Below, one piece after another: positions 19,387 through 27,480 of a DNA stretch of 64,000 nt (positions are counted from its first letter, which is position 1; each line of letters starts with the position of its first letter). The notes beneath the pieces were generated by a model. The model saw only the letters and a program-made list of their open reading frames with translations, was not told the DNA's origin and searched no databases. Origin of the DNA: Streptomyces sp. NBC_01235 (GTDB taxonomy: Bacteria; Actinomycetota; Actinomycetes; Streptomycetales; Streptomycetaceae); assembly GCF_035989285.1 (NCBI RefSeq), contig NZ_CP108513.1, positions 3,410,001 through 3,474,000 of the forward strand, read 5' to 3'. Position numbers and translations under genes: made by a program.

Positions 19387-19415
19387 CTCGAACGACCAGG
19401 ACCCCTGGTTTCGAG
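19387..19415 (-). terminator. Hairpin downstream of the SAM-IV aptamer (putative expression platform)
   Basis: CTCGAA and TTCGAG arms (19387-19392 / 19410-19415) enclose a second perfect stem ACCAGG/CCTGGT (19395-19400 / 19404-19409). This gives a 12-bp hairpin with a 2-nt bulge immediately after the aptamer. Its location suggests transcription termination or sequestration controlled by ligand binding; which one is unknown. Confidence 0.5.
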
Positions 19416-19537
19416 AGGGGCCCGCGCTTGCCGTAGACCTCACTGCCTACGGCCTGGTCTTCACCCGGGGCACCCCGCCACGGACGGAGGGTTGCCGGAC
19501 AGTCGGCCGGGGCCTCATGACTGTCACTCATGACCTG
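19415..19537 (-). ncRNA. SAM-IV riboswitch
   Basis: The minus-strand leader of the class-V aminotransferase reads AGGTCATGAGTGACAG, then CCGGCAACCCTCC, CGGGGTGCCCCGGGTGA, a GTAGGCAGTGAGGTCTACG hairpin and GGCAAGCGCGGGCCCC. The order ATGAG, GGCAACCC, GGTGCCCCGGGTGA and GGCAAGCGCGGG is that of SAM-IV riboswitches of Actinomycetales, which share the SAM-I core but have a different pseudoknot arm. It should bind S-adenosylmethionine and lower expression of the gene 160 nt downstream. Confidence 0.88.
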
Positions 19538-19544
19538 GTGCAAA

Positions 19545-19574
19545 AACGTACGTGAAGTGATCGCGGTCCCGCAA
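19545..19574 (-). promoter_or_regulatory. Promoter of the SAM-IV riboswitch transcript
   Basis: TTGCGG (19569-19574), an 18-nt spacer and TACGTT (19545-19550) on the minus strand place the start near 19538, exactly at the 5' edge of the riboswitch fold. This agreement supports both calls. Confidence 0.6.
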
Positions 19575-19609
19575 CCCGTGTCCGGATCGCGGGACCCCGC
19601 CACCGACGG

Positions 19610-20674
19610 TCACGCGTTGCTGGCGGCCACCCAGCGCTCCAGGGACCGCTTGGCCGCTCCGGAGTCGATCGACTCGGCCGCCCGGTCCATGCCGGCCCGG
19701 AGCTGCTCGGCCAGCGTCCCGGTACCCGGGTCGAGCGCCACGAGCGCCGCCGCCGAGTTCAGCAGGACGGCGTCCCGCACCGGGCCCGTCTCGCCCTCCA
19801 GGAGACGGCGGGCCACCTCCGCGTTGTACGACGGGTCCCCGCCCCGCAGAGCCTCCACCGGAACCAGGTCGAGCCCGACGTCACGCGGGTCGAAGGTCTC
19901 CTCGGTGACCTTGCCGTCGCGCACGACCCACACGTGGGAGGTGGCCGTCGTGGTCAGCTCGTCCAGGCCGTCGTCGCCCCGGAAGACCAGGGAGGAGTTG
20001 CCGCGCTCGGCGAAGACGCCCGCGACGACCGGCGCCATGCGCGGGTCCGCGACCCCGACCGCCTGGCTGCGCACCCTCGCGGGGTTGGTCAGCGGGCCGA
20101 GCACGTTGAACACCGTGCGAATGCCCAACTGGCCGCGCGCGGCGCCCACATGGCGCAGCGCCGGGTGGAACTTGATCGCGAAGCAGAAGGTGATCCCGGC
20201 CTCCTGGGCCACCTCGGCCACCCGCCCCGGGGTCAGCTCCAGATTGACACCGAGCTTCTCCAGGACGTCCGAGGCTCCGGACGCGGAGGACGCGGCCCGG
20301 TTGCCGTGCTTGACGACCGTGGCGCCCGCGCCGGCGACGACGATCGCCGACATCGTGGAGATGTTGACCGTCTTCGCGCCGTCACCGCCCGTGCCGACGA
20401 TGTCGACGGTCCGCCCCGGCACCTCGATCAGGTTGGCGTGCTCGTACATCGCCCGGACGAGCCCGTTGATCTCCTCGACGGTCTCGCCCTTGGCCCGCAG
20501 CGCCACCACGAACCCGGCGATCTGCGCGTCGGTCGCCTCGCCGCGCATGATCCTGTCCAGCGCCCAGAACGTGGCGTCGGCGCCCTGGTCCTGGCCGTAC
20601 AGCAGGCCGTTCAGCACCTCGGGCCAGGAACGGCCCGCCGCGGTGTCGCCTCCAGCGGGGGTCACAGCGCTCAT
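19610..20674 (-). CDS. trpD: Anthranilate phosphoribosyltransferase
   Basis: A 354-residue TrpD that transfers the phosphoribosyl group from PRPP to anthranilate, the second committed step of tryptophan synthesis. The glycine-rich PRPP-binding [18 protein letters not shown], the anthranilate-site [12 protein letters not shown] and the NVLGPLTNP motif are all present. ATG 20674 follows GGAGCGGCT; homologues also begin shortly before [13 protein letters not shown]. The gene is isolated from other trp genes, next to the bc1 operon, whose terminator ends at 20748 between them. No attenuator was seen. The activity assignment is firm. Confidence 0.95.
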   Translation of the reverse strand: MSAVTPAGGDTAAGRSWPEVLNGLLYGQDQGADATFWALDRIMRGEATDAQIAGFVVALRAKGETVEEINGLVRAMYEHANLIEVPGRTVDIVGTGGDGAKTVNISTMSAIVVAGAGATVVKHGNRAASSASGASDVLEKLGVNLELTPGRVAEVAQEAGITFCFAIKFHPALRHVGAARGQLGIRTVFNVLGPLTNPARVRSQAVGVADPRMAPVVAGVFAERGNSSLVFRGDDGLDELTTTATSHVWVVRDGKVTEETFDPRDVGLDLVPVEALRGGDPSYNAEVARRLLEGETGPVRDAVLLNSAAALVALDPGTGTLAEQLRAGMDRAAESIDSGAAKRSLERWVAASNA

Positions 20675-20747
20675 AGCCGCTCCTGCGTGTGTCGTCGTGT
20701 GTCGTTCAGAACGATGTGAGCCCCACCCTATCCAGCCCGTGGGCACG

Positions 20748-20786
20748 GCAAAGGGCCCCGTCCGAAGACCGGACGGGGCCCTTTGC
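20748..20786 (-). terminator. Strong terminator of the ctaE-qcrCAB operon
   Basis: A 17-bp perfect stem (20748-20764 with 20770-20786) and a 5-nt loop lie 24 nt after the qcrB stop. The arms begin GCAAAGGGCCCCG. The A/T at the stem base (AAAGGG...CCCTTT) gives a short U-tract in either direction, so it may also end leftward read-through before trpD. Confidence 0.88.
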
Positions 20787-20809
20787 TCTGGCGTGGCGAC
20801 GCCTGATGA

Positions 20810-22447
20810 TCAGTGGTGGCCGTGGCCGCTCGTGATCTCCTTGTACTCCTCGACAGTCGGCTTCGGGATCTGCTGGTCCTCGCCGAAGTACGCCTCGCTG
20901 ATCTTGGCGCGGAGCTTCTCCTTGCCCGTCACCTTGCGCTCGACGCCGTTCTCGTCGACGGTGGCGCCGATCGCGGCCGGCGCGTACTGCTCGTGCGCGG
21001 TGAGGGTGTGCAGCTGCTCCTGGCTGAGCGGCTCGTGGATCTCGATGAACTCACCGTGCGGCAGGCGCTTGATGGTGCCGGTCTCGCGACCGTGCAGCAC
21101 CTTGTCCCGGTCGCGGCGCTGCAGGCCGAGGCAGATCCGCTTGGTGAGGATGTACGCGATGACCGGTCCGACGAAGAAGAAGATCCGCACGAACCAGGTG
21201 ATCGAGTTGATCGACAGGTTGAAGTGGGTGGCCCACAGGTCGTTGCCACCGCCGACCAGCGTGATCATGTACATCGTGACCCAGGCGACGCCCAGCGCCG
21301 TACGGGTCGGCGCGTTGCGCGGGCGGTCCAGGATGTGGTGCTCGCGCTTGTCGCCGGTGATCCAGGACTCGATGAACGGGTAGGCCGCCAGCGCGCCGAG
21401 GACCACACCGAAGAGGACCAGCGGGATGAACACGCCCAGGACGAGCGTGTGACCCCAGAGGTTGATCTCCCAGCCCGGCATGAAGCGGATGAGACCCTCG
21501 GCGAAGCCCATGTACCAGTCGGGCTGGGCGCCGGTCGACACCTGGTCCGGGCGGTAGGGGCCCATGGCCCAGATCGGGTTGATCTGCGCGATGGCCGCGA
21601 TGGCCGCGATGACACCGAAGACCAGGAAGAAGAAGCCTCCGGCCTTCGCCATGTACACCGGCAGCAGCGGCATGCCGACGACGTTCTTGTTGCTCTTGCC
21701 GGGGCCCGCGAACTGCGTGTGCTTGTGGTAGAAGACCAGGATCAGGTGCGCCACCATCAGGCCGAGCATGATGCCCGGCAGCAGCAGGATGTGGATCGAG
21801 TAGAACCGCGCCACGAAGTCGTGGCCCGGGAACTCCCCGCCGAACAGGAACATCGAGATGTACGTGCCGACGATCGGCATCGACAGGATCGCGCCCTGCG
21901 TGAAGCGGACACCGGTGCCGGAGAGCAGGTCGTCCGGGAGCGAGTAACCGGTGAAGCCGGTGAACATGCCCAGGACGAACAGCAGGAAGCCGAACAGCCA
22001 GTTGACCTCACGCGGCTTGCGGAACGCACCCGTGAAGAACACGCGCATCATGTGCACGAACATGCCGGCGAGGAAGATCAGCGCCGCCCAGTGGTGGATC
22101 TGCCGGATGAGCAGACCGCCGCGCACGTCGAAGGAGATGTGCAGGGTCGAGCTGAACGCCTCGGACATCAGCTGCCCCTGAAGCGGGACGTAGCTGCCGT
22201 GGTACTCCACCTCGTTCATCGACGGGTGGAAGAACAGCGTCAGGTACACACCCGTCAGGATGATGATGATGAAGCTGTACATGCACACTTCGCCCAACAT
22301 GAACGACCAGTGGTCGGGGAAGATCTTGCGCATGTTGGCCTTGGCCAGGGAGTAGATCCCCAGCCGGCCGTCGGCCCAGTCGGCGATGCGCTCGCCGGCC
22401 GGTGCCTTCCCGCGTTCGCGGGTCTCGGGGGTCTCTGTGGTGCTCAT
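20810..22447 (-). CDS. qcrB: Ubiquinol/menaquinol-cytochrome c reductase cytochrome b subunit
   Basis: A 545-residue integral membrane protein that oxidises menaquinol at the Qo site and carries two b hemes in the actinobacterial cytochrome bcc complex. The N-terminal helices contain HISFDVRGGLLIRQIHHWAA (heme histidines). The Qo-site motif corresponding to PEWY appears as QPDWYMGF. The C-terminus has an extra soluble actinobacterial tail (KRICLGLQRRDRDKVLHG through EEYKEITSGHGHH). ATG 22447 overlaps the qcrA stop as ATGA, indicating translational coupling. Order ctaE-qcrC-qcrA-qcrB is typical of actinobacteria, where bcc and aa3 form a supercomplex. Confidence 0.97.
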   Translation of the reverse strand: MSTTETPETRERGKAPAGERIADWADGRLGIYSLAKANMRKIFPDHWSFMLGEVCMYSFIIIILTGVYLTLFFHPSMNEVEYHGSYVPLQGQLMSEAFSSTLHISFDVRGGLLIRQIHHWAALIFLAGMFVHMMRVFFTGAFRKPREVNWLFGFLLFVLGMFTGFTGYSLPDDLLSGTGVRFTQGAILSMPIVGTYISMFLFGGEFPGHDFVARFYSIHILLLPGIMLGLMVAHLILVFYHKHTQFAGPGKSNKNVVGMPLLPVYMAKAGGFFFLVFGVIAAIAAIAQINPIWAMGPYRPDQVSTGAQPDWYMGFAEGLIRFMPGWEINLWGHTLVLGVFIPLVLFGVVLGALAAYPFIESWITGDKREHHILDRPRNAPTRTALGVAWVTMYMITLVGGGNDLWATHFNLSINSITWFVRIFFFVGPVIAYILTKRICLGLQRRDRDKVLHGRETGTIKRLPHGEFIEIHEPLSQEQLHTLTAHEQYAPAAIGATVDENGVERKVTGKEKLRAKISEAYFGEDQQIPKPTVEEYKEITSGHGHH

Positions 22448-23520
22448 CCGCGCTCCCAGAAAGCAGGACCGACGGGCTCTTCGAAGTCGCCGAGCGCCTC
22501 GAGGTAGCCCTCGTCGTTCACGCCGATGCGCAGCTGCGGCAGGGCGTGACCGGCCGGGCCGAAGATCACTCGGGCACCGTCGGAGAGGTCGAAGGTGGAC
22601 TGGTGGCAGGGGCACAGCACGTGGTGCGTCTGCTGCTCGTACAGGGAGATCGGGCAACCGACGTGGGTGCAGATCTTCGAGTACGCCACGATGCCCTCGT
22701 GCGACCACTCGAGCTCGCGCTTGTCCTTGATGTTGTCCGGCTGGAGCCGGACGATCATCAGGGCCGCCTTGGCGATCTCGTTCTGGAAGTCCTCGTCGTG
22801 CTCCTCCAGGCCGTCGGGCTTGGCGAAGGTGAGCGAACCGACGGCGACGTCCGAGGGACGCAGCGGCTCGTTCGTGTTCATGTTGACGAGCAGCTTGCCC
22901 TTGGCCCACAGCGTGTGCCGCAGCTTGTCCTCGGGCAGCGGGCCGAGGTCGCGCAGCAGCACGACACCGGAGAGCGGCACCAGGGCCACCGCGCCGAACA
23001 GCGTGTTGCGGATCAGCTTGCGACGGCCGAACGCGGACTCCTTGGCGCCCTGCCTGAAGTCCGCGTGGACCTTGGCACGGACCTCGGGGTCGGCCGCGAT
23101 CGCGTGCCGCTCGTCGGCGACCTCCACGTCCGACATCAGGGTGCGGGCCCAGTGGACCGCGCCGGCGCCGATGGTGAACAGCGCCGTGCCCAGCGTCAGA
23201 CCCAGCGCGAAGTTCAGCGCGCTGAGGTGGCCGATCGGGAACACGAAGATCGACTTGTCGGCGGGGATCGCCACGTACGAGGCGATGAAGCCGACCGTGG
23301 CGAGCATCGACAGCGTGAACAGGAAGGCGACCGCACGCTCGGACCGCTTGGCGGCCCGCTCGTCGATGTCCTGGATCCGGTGCTCGTGCGGCGGCAGCCC
23401 GGGGTCGGCGAACGGGTTCTTCTCGTCCGCGACGCCTACGGCCGTACCGTGCCCATGCTCGATGTGTCCTGCGGACTGCTCAGCAGGCAGGTTCTCTTCT
23501 GGAATGTCTTGGCTACTCAT
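22444..23520 (-). CDS. qcrA: Rieske iron-sulfur subunit of the bcc complex
   Basis: A 358-residue Rieske protein that passes electrons from menaquinol to the diheme cytochrome QcrC. The [2Fe-2S] ligands are in CTHVGCPISLY and CPCHQSTFD (two Cys and two His). Unlike mitochondrial Rieske proteins it has a long N-terminal region with three membrane helices (AVAFLFTLSMLATVGFIASYV, LNFALGLTLGTALFTIGAGAV and a third near residue 185), as in other actinobacteria. It overlaps qcrB (ATGA at 22444-22447) and qcrC (ATGA at 23517-23520), so the three subunits are translationally coupled. Confidence 0.97.
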   Translation of the reverse strand: MSSQDIPEENLPAEQSAGHIEHGHGTAVGVADEKNPFADPGLPPHEHRIQDIDERAAKRSERAVAFLFTLSMLATVGFIASYVAIPADKSIFVFPIGHLSALNFALGLTLGTALFTIGAGAVHWARTLMSDVEVADERHAIAADPEVRAKVHADFRQGAKESAFGRRKLIRNTLFGAVALVPLSGVVLLRDLGPLPEDKLRHTLWAKGKLLVNMNTNEPLRPSDVAVGSLTFAKPDGLEEHDEDFQNEIAKAALMIVRLQPDNIKDKRELEWSHEGIVAYSKICTHVGCPISLYEQQTHHVLCPCHQSTFDLSDGARVIFGPAGHALPQLRIGVNDEGYLEALGDFEEPVGPAFWERG

Positions 23521-24329
23521 GACTTCTTGGCCTTTGCGGTCCGAGCGGCGACCCAGACGGCGACCGCGATCAGGGCGCCGAGGCCGAAGATCCAGGAGAA
23601 CAGGCCCTCACTGACCGGCCCGAGGCCGCCCAGCTCCAGACCACCGGGGTTGTTCGTCTCGTCGCTGTTGACCGCGTGCAGGTACGCGATGATGTCCTTC
23701 TTGTTCTGCTCCGACAGCGTGGTGTCGGGGAAGGAGGGCATGTTCTGCGGGCCGGTCTGCATGGCCTCGTAGATGTGCTTCGGGTCCACGTCCTCGAGGG
23801 TCGGGGCGTACTTGCCCTTGGTGAGGGCACCGCCCTTGCCGGTGAAGTTGTGGCACTGCGCGCAGTTGGTGCGGAACAGCTCGCCGCCCTTGGCGATGTC
23901 CGCGCCCCCCGGGCCGTACTCGGCCTCGGTCGGGACGGACGGGCCGGCGCCGAGCGAGGAGATGTACGCGGCGAGCTGGTCGATCTCGGCCTGCGTGTAG
24001 ATGTTCTTCTTCGCGGGCACCTGGGCGCCCTGGGAGGTCGCCGCCGGCATGCGGCCGGTACCGACCTGGAAGTCGACGGCCGCGGCGCCCACGCCGACCA
24101 GGCTCGGACCGTCGGAGCTGCCCTGACCGCCGGTGCCGTGGCAGCTGGCGCAGCCTACGGCGTAGAGCTTCTTGCCCTCGTCGATGGTGAGGGACTGGGC
24201 GGTGTCGTCTGCCTGCGCCTTGCTCGCAGGCGCGAACACGGCGTACAGCCCCCCTGTGCATGCCAGCGCGAGGAGTAGGACGACGAGCGCCGCCAGCGGA
24301 TGGCGTCGTCGTGCGGAGAGCTTTTTCAC
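23517..24329 (-). CDS. qcrC: Diheme cytochrome c subunit of the bcc complex
   Basis: A 270-residue membrane-anchored cytochrome cc. The N-terminal signal/anchor (KKLSARRRHPLAALVVLLLALAC) is followed by two c-type heme motifs, CASCH near residue 56 and CAQCH near residue 158, each in its own cytochrome c fold. A C-terminal membrane helix (LFSWIFGLGALIAVAVWVA) ends the protein. The diheme form replaces soluble cytochrome c in actinobacteria, feeding electrons straight to CtaC. The start is GTG 24329. ctaE lies 62 bp upstream on the same strand. Confidence 0.96.
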   Translation of the reverse strand: MKKLSARRRHPLAALVVLLLALACTGGLYAVFAPASKAQADDTAQSLTIDEGKKLYAVGCASCHGTGGQGSSDGPSLVGVGAAAVDFQVGTGRMPAATSQGAQVPAKKNIYTQAEIDQLAAYISSLGAGPSVPTEAEYGPGGADIAKGGELFRTNCAQCHNFTGKGGALTKGKYAPTLEDVDPKHIYEAMQTGPQNMPSFPDTTLSEQNKKDIIAYLHAVNSDETNNPGGLELGGLGPVSEGLFSWIFGLGALIAVAVWVAARTAKAKKS

Positions 24330-24391
24330 GGATTACCCCGGTGTCAGGATCTTCTGCGTCGATGCTTGGGATGTGCGGGAGCGGGCCCCGG

Positions 24392-25012
24392 CTACTTGAT
24401 CATGTAGATCGTGGCGAAGAGGCCGATCCAGACGACATCGACGAAGTGCCAGTAGTAGGACACGACGATGGCCGCTGTCGCCTGCTCGTGGGTGAACCTC
24501 TTGGCCGCGTAGGTGCGCCCGAGAACGAACAGGAAGGCGATGAGGCCGCCCGTCACGTGCATGCCGTGGAAGCCGGTGGTCAGGTAGAACACCGAGCCGT
24601 ACGGGTCGGAGGAGAGCGAGAGCCCGTCCTTCTTCACCAGCTCCGTGTACTCGAAGATCTGCCCACCGATGAAGATCGCACCCATGATGAAGGTGACGAT
24701 GAACCACATCCGGAGCTTCTTCACATCACCGCGCTCGGCGGCGAAGACGCCGAGCTGGCAGGTGAGGGAGGAGAGCACCAGGATCGTGGTGTTGGTGGCC
24801 GAGAACGGGAAGTTCAGGGACTCGGCCATTTCCTTCCAGTGATCAGGCCCCGTCACCGATCGCAGGGTGAAGTACATCGCGAAGAGGGCCGCGAAGAACA
24901 TCAGCTCGGAACTCAGCCAGATGATGGTTCCGACGCTGGTGAGGTTCGGCCGATTGACCGACGGGTGCGCGTGCCCGGTTTCTACTGTCGTTGCTGTCGC
25001 CACGACCGACAT
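24392..25012 (-). CDS. ctaE: Cytochrome c oxidase subunit III (aa3-type)
   Basis: A 206-residue membrane protein with five predicted helices, starting [20 protein letters not shown] and continuing [23 protein letters not shown]. The Glu in SSELMFF and the HGMHVTGG stretch are conserved in CoxC/CtaE proteins, which stabilise the proton-pumping core. ATG 25012 has AAGGGA about 10 nt upstream. It heads the ctaE-qcrCAB operon and diverges from a small receiver-like gene. Subunits I, II and IV are encoded 2-5 kb away at 27-30 kb. Confidence 0.96.
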   Translation of the reverse strand: MSVVATATTVETGHAHPSVNRPNLTSVGTIIWLSSELMFFAALFAMYFTLRSVTGPDHWKEMAESLNFPFSATNTTILVLSSLTCQLGVFAAERGDVKKLRMWFIVTFIMGAIFIGGQIFEYTELVKKDGLSLSSDPYGSVFYLTTGFHGMHVTGGLIAFLFVLGRTYAAKRFTHEQATAAIVVSYYWHFVDVVWIGLFATIYMIK

Positions 25013-25190
25013 TATGTCGGTCCCTTATCCCGCCCTCACTCCGGGGGGTGCCGTTCGGAGTGTTCGCACCGTGTGTACTGCCCGTATGGCCCATCGAAGT
25101 GGTGTTCCAAGCGGTGTTGACGAGGTGTTCAAGGGAGTAGCATCCGCGGCATCGGTTCTGTCCGTACGACGCTGATGTCACGGAGGAAGC

Positions 25191-25595
25191 ATGCAGGCGA
25201 CCGCCACGGTGCTGGTCTACAGCGACGACTCCAACACCCGCGAGCAGGTGCGGCTCGCGACGGGGCGCAGGCCCGCACCGGACGCCCCTGTGGTGGAGTT
25301 CGTGGAGTGCGCGACGCAGGCCGCGGCCGTCATGGAGCTGGACAAGGGCGGGATCGACGTCTGCGTCTTCGACGGGGAGGCCGTGCCGATGGGGGGCATG
25401 GGGTTGTGCCGGCAGGTCAAGGACGAGGTGTTCCAGTGTCCGCCGGTGCTCGTACTCATCGGACGGCCTCAGGACGCGTGGCTCGCCACGTGGAGTCGGG
25501 CCGACGCGGCTGTGACGTTGCCCGTGGAGCCCGTCGAGTTCGCCTCGGCGCTTGCTTCCTTGTTGCGGCAGAAGAGGCTTCAGCAGAGCGCCTGA
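25191..25595 (+). CDS. Degenerate stand-alone response-regulator receiver-like protein
   Basis: A 134-residue protein, MQATATVLVYSDDSNTREQ. It fits a CheY-like fold: acidic pair in YSDDSN, the presumed phospho-acceptor Asp in VCVFDGEAVPMGG, and a final VEFASALASLLRQ helix. The lysine normally found before the last Pro (KP motif) is replaced in TLPVEP, so phosphorylation chemistry may be lost. No output domain follows. ATG 25191 has a clear GGAGGA 5-10 nt upstream. It is divergent from ctaE (178 bp gap), inside the respiratory region. Family placement is moderate and function unknown. Confidence 0.65.
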   Translation: MQATATVLVYSDDSNTREQVRLATGRRPAPDAPVVEFVECATQAAAVMELDKGGIDVCVFDGEAVPMGGMGLCRQVKDEVFQCPPVLVLIGRPQDAWLATWSRADAAVTLPVEPVEFASALASLLRQKRLQQSA

Positions 25596-25642
25596 GGGGC
25601 GGGGGCGCAGGGTTCCACGGCGCCTGAGGGCCTGTTGTGGCC

Positions 25643-25690
25643 TGTCGCGCCCGCGGCGGAGCCGCACATGTCACAGCCCCGCGCCCCTGA
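25643..25690. repeat. Dispersed Streptomyces intergenic repeat, copy 1
   Basis: The copy reads CGCGCCCGCGGCGGAGCCGC, then ACATGTCACAGCCCCGCGCC. It matches copies at 30423, 50513, 55023 and 59670. GCGGC..GCCGC forms a short stem. It lies at the 3' end between convergent genes, touching the 3' end of the L,D-transpeptidase. Confidence 0.65.
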
Positions 25691-25696
25691 CGGCAC

Positions 25697-26950
25697 CTAC
25701 ACCGGCGCCGGGTTGAGTCGCCCCGTTTGCTGTCGGGTTTCCTGCTTGGCGCCGGTCAGGGCGCTGCCCTTGGTCCACTTGGTCCAGTCCAGGTTCCAGT
25801 CGCCGAAGCCGTTGCCGAAGGCTTCCATCGTGTTGCCGTTGCTGTGGACGACCTGGACGACGTCACCGGCGCGGATGTTCTCGAAGAACCACGCGGCGTT
25901 GGACGTGCTCATGCCCGTGCAGCCGTGGCTGACGTTCTCGTAGCCCTGGGAGCCCACGGACCAGGGGGCGGCGTGGACGTACTCGCCGCTCCAGGTGACG
26001 CGCGTGGCGTAGTAGACGGGCAGGTCGTAGGAGTCCGAGGAGCCCTCGGCGATGCCCACGGTGGTGCCGCGCATCCGTACGTAGTACTCCTTGCCCAGGA
26101 CGACCTTGACGCCGTTGCGCGTCTCGAAGCCGGGCTTTCCGGTGGTGACGGGGATCTGGTTGATCTCCTTGTTGTTCCTGAAGACCGTCATGGAGTGCGA
26201 GGACGCGTCCGTGACGGCGACGACCCGGTCGCCGATCGTGAGCTTGAGGTCCTTCGTGGTGCCGCCCCACAGACGGTCGCCGATCTTGATGCCGTCCAGG
26301 TTGCTGTGCACCCGAAGAGTGGCGTGGGCGGGCCAGTAGTCCTTGGGGCGGTAGTGGAGTTCCTTGTCGTCCACCCAGTGCCAGCCGCCCTGCACAAAGG
26401 GCGTGGAGTCGACCTTGAGGGCCCGTTCGACGACGGCCCGCTGGGCGGGGTCCTTGACGGGCTGGTCCAGCTTGGCGGTGACGGGCTGGCCGACGCCGTA
26501 CTCGCCGGCGTCGGGGCCGAACGCGACCGTCAGGCGCTTCTTCGTGGTGGGTTTGCCGGTGTCGAAGGTGAGGACCCGGCGGCCGGGTGCGCCGTCGTCG
26601 TCCTCGGTGCTCACGCGGACCGTGTAGTGGACGCCTGCGGCCAGCGGCTCGGTGCTGTGCCAGCGGCTGCCGTCGGCGGAGAGTTCGCCCGCGACGTAGC
26701 GGCCTGTGCCGTCCACCGCGGTGACGTCCGTGATGCGGTCGTCGTCCTCGGCGGTGACCTCCAGGGGCTTGTCCGGGTCGACCTTCTTCCCGTCGCCCTG
26801 GAGGCCGTTGAAGGAGATCTGGTCCGTCGCGTCGTAGGGGCGCGCGGAGAGGGGGTTGCCGTCCGAGCCGCAGGCGCTTGCGACCGCGCCCAGGGCGATC
26901 ACCAGCAGGGTGCAGCCGACGACGGTGCGGGGGCGGGGTTGGTGGCTCAT
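25697..26950 (-). CDS. Lipoprotein L,D-transpeptidase with Ig-like domains
   Basis: A 417-residue lipoprotein. The signal peptide ends at the lipobox VASAC (Cys about residue 27), anchoring it outside the membrane. Residues about 40-240 form two Ig-like domains as in mycobacterial LdtMt2 (EVTAEDDDRITDV; LTVAFGPDAGEYGVGQPVTAKL). The C-terminal YkuD domain has the catalytic SHGCTGMS with His and Cys, after GEYVHAAPW. It makes 3-3 peptide cross-links in peptidoglycan and is the usual target of carbapenems. The start is ATG 26950. It lies alone on the minus strand between the two respiratory operons, 131 bp beyond the ctaF stop. Confidence 0.93.
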   Translation of the reverse strand: MSHQPRPRTVVGCTLLVIALGAVASACGSDGNPLSARPYDATDQISFNGLQGDGKKVDPDKPLEVTAEDDDRITDVTAVDGTGRYVAGELSADGSRWHSTEPLAAGVHYTVRVSTEDDDGAPGRRVLTFDTGKPTTKKRLTVAFGPDAGEYGVGQPVTAKLDQPVKDPAQRAVVERALKVDSTPFVQGGWHWVDDKELHYRPKDYWPAHATLRVHSNLDGIKIGDRLWGGTTKDLKLTIGDRVVAVTDASSHSMTVFRNNKEINQIPVTTGKPGFETRNGVKVVLGKEYYVRMRGTTVGIAEGSSDSYDLPVYYATRVTWSGEYVHAAPWSVGSQGYENVSHGCTGMSTSNAAWFFENIRAGDVVQVVHSNGNTMEAFGNGFGDWNLDWTKWTKGSALTGAKQETRQQTGRLNPAPV

Positions 26951-27024
26951 GACTTCACGCTAGGGAGCCACGTCAACCACGGCGCGCTGAGTGACACGGA
27001 TGGAGGACGCTTGTTACGGCAAAA

Positions 27025-27066
27025 GCGTGAGCCCGGACCCTCCTGACGGAGTGTCCGGGCTCACGC
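27025..27066 (-). terminator. Terminator of the ctaCDF operon
   Basis: A 14-bp perfect outer stem (GCGTGAGCCCGGAC at 27025-27038 with 27053-27066) plus an inner CTCC/GGAG stem lies 15 nt after the ctaF stop. On the minus strand it is followed by TTTTGCC. It separates the cytochrome oxidase operon from the L,D-transpeptidase gene. Confidence 0.87.
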
Positions 27067-27081
27067 CGCGTTCATCGCGTG

Positions 27082-27480
27082 CTACTGGGTGCGGTTCTCA
27101 CCGTGGTAGTACTCGAAGACCCAGCCCCACAGGCCGATGAGGATCAGCGGCACGGAGAAGTACAGCAGCCACCAGCCCACCGCGACGCCCAGGAAGGCCA
27201 TGGCGCCGCCGATGCCGAGCGACAGCGGCTGCCAGCTGTGCGGGCTGAAGAAGCCCAGCTCGCCGGCGCCGTCCGCGACGTCCGCCTCCTTGTTGTCCTG
27301 AGCGCCCGCGTCGACCCGCCGGGCGGTGAAGCCCAGGTAGAAGCCGACCATGATGCTCAGGCCGAAGGCCAGGAAGAGGGCCGTGGTGCCGGCCGGCTCC
27401 TTCGACCAGACGCCGTAGACGGTCGCCATGACGAGGAGGAAGACGCTCAGCCAGACGAACATCTTGCCCTGGATCTTCAC
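27082..27480 (-). CDS. ctaF: Cytochrome c oxidase subunit IV (actinobacterial)
   Basis: A 132-residue small membrane subunit with four helices ([38 protein letters not shown]; two after [10 protein letters not shown]). It ends [13 protein letters not shown], matching actinobacterial CtaF, the fourth subunit of the aa3 oxidase. GTG 27480 overlaps the ctaD stop as GTGA, showing coupling. It is the last gene of the ctaCDF operon and is followed by the terminator at 27025-27066. Confidence 0.95.
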   Translation of the reverse strand: MKIQGKMFVWLSVFLLVMATVYGVWSKEPAGTTALFLAFGLSIMVGFYLGFTARRVDAGAQDNKEADVADGAGELGFFSPHSWQPLSLGIGGAMAFLGVAVGWWLLYFSVPLILIGLWGWVFEYYHGENRTQ

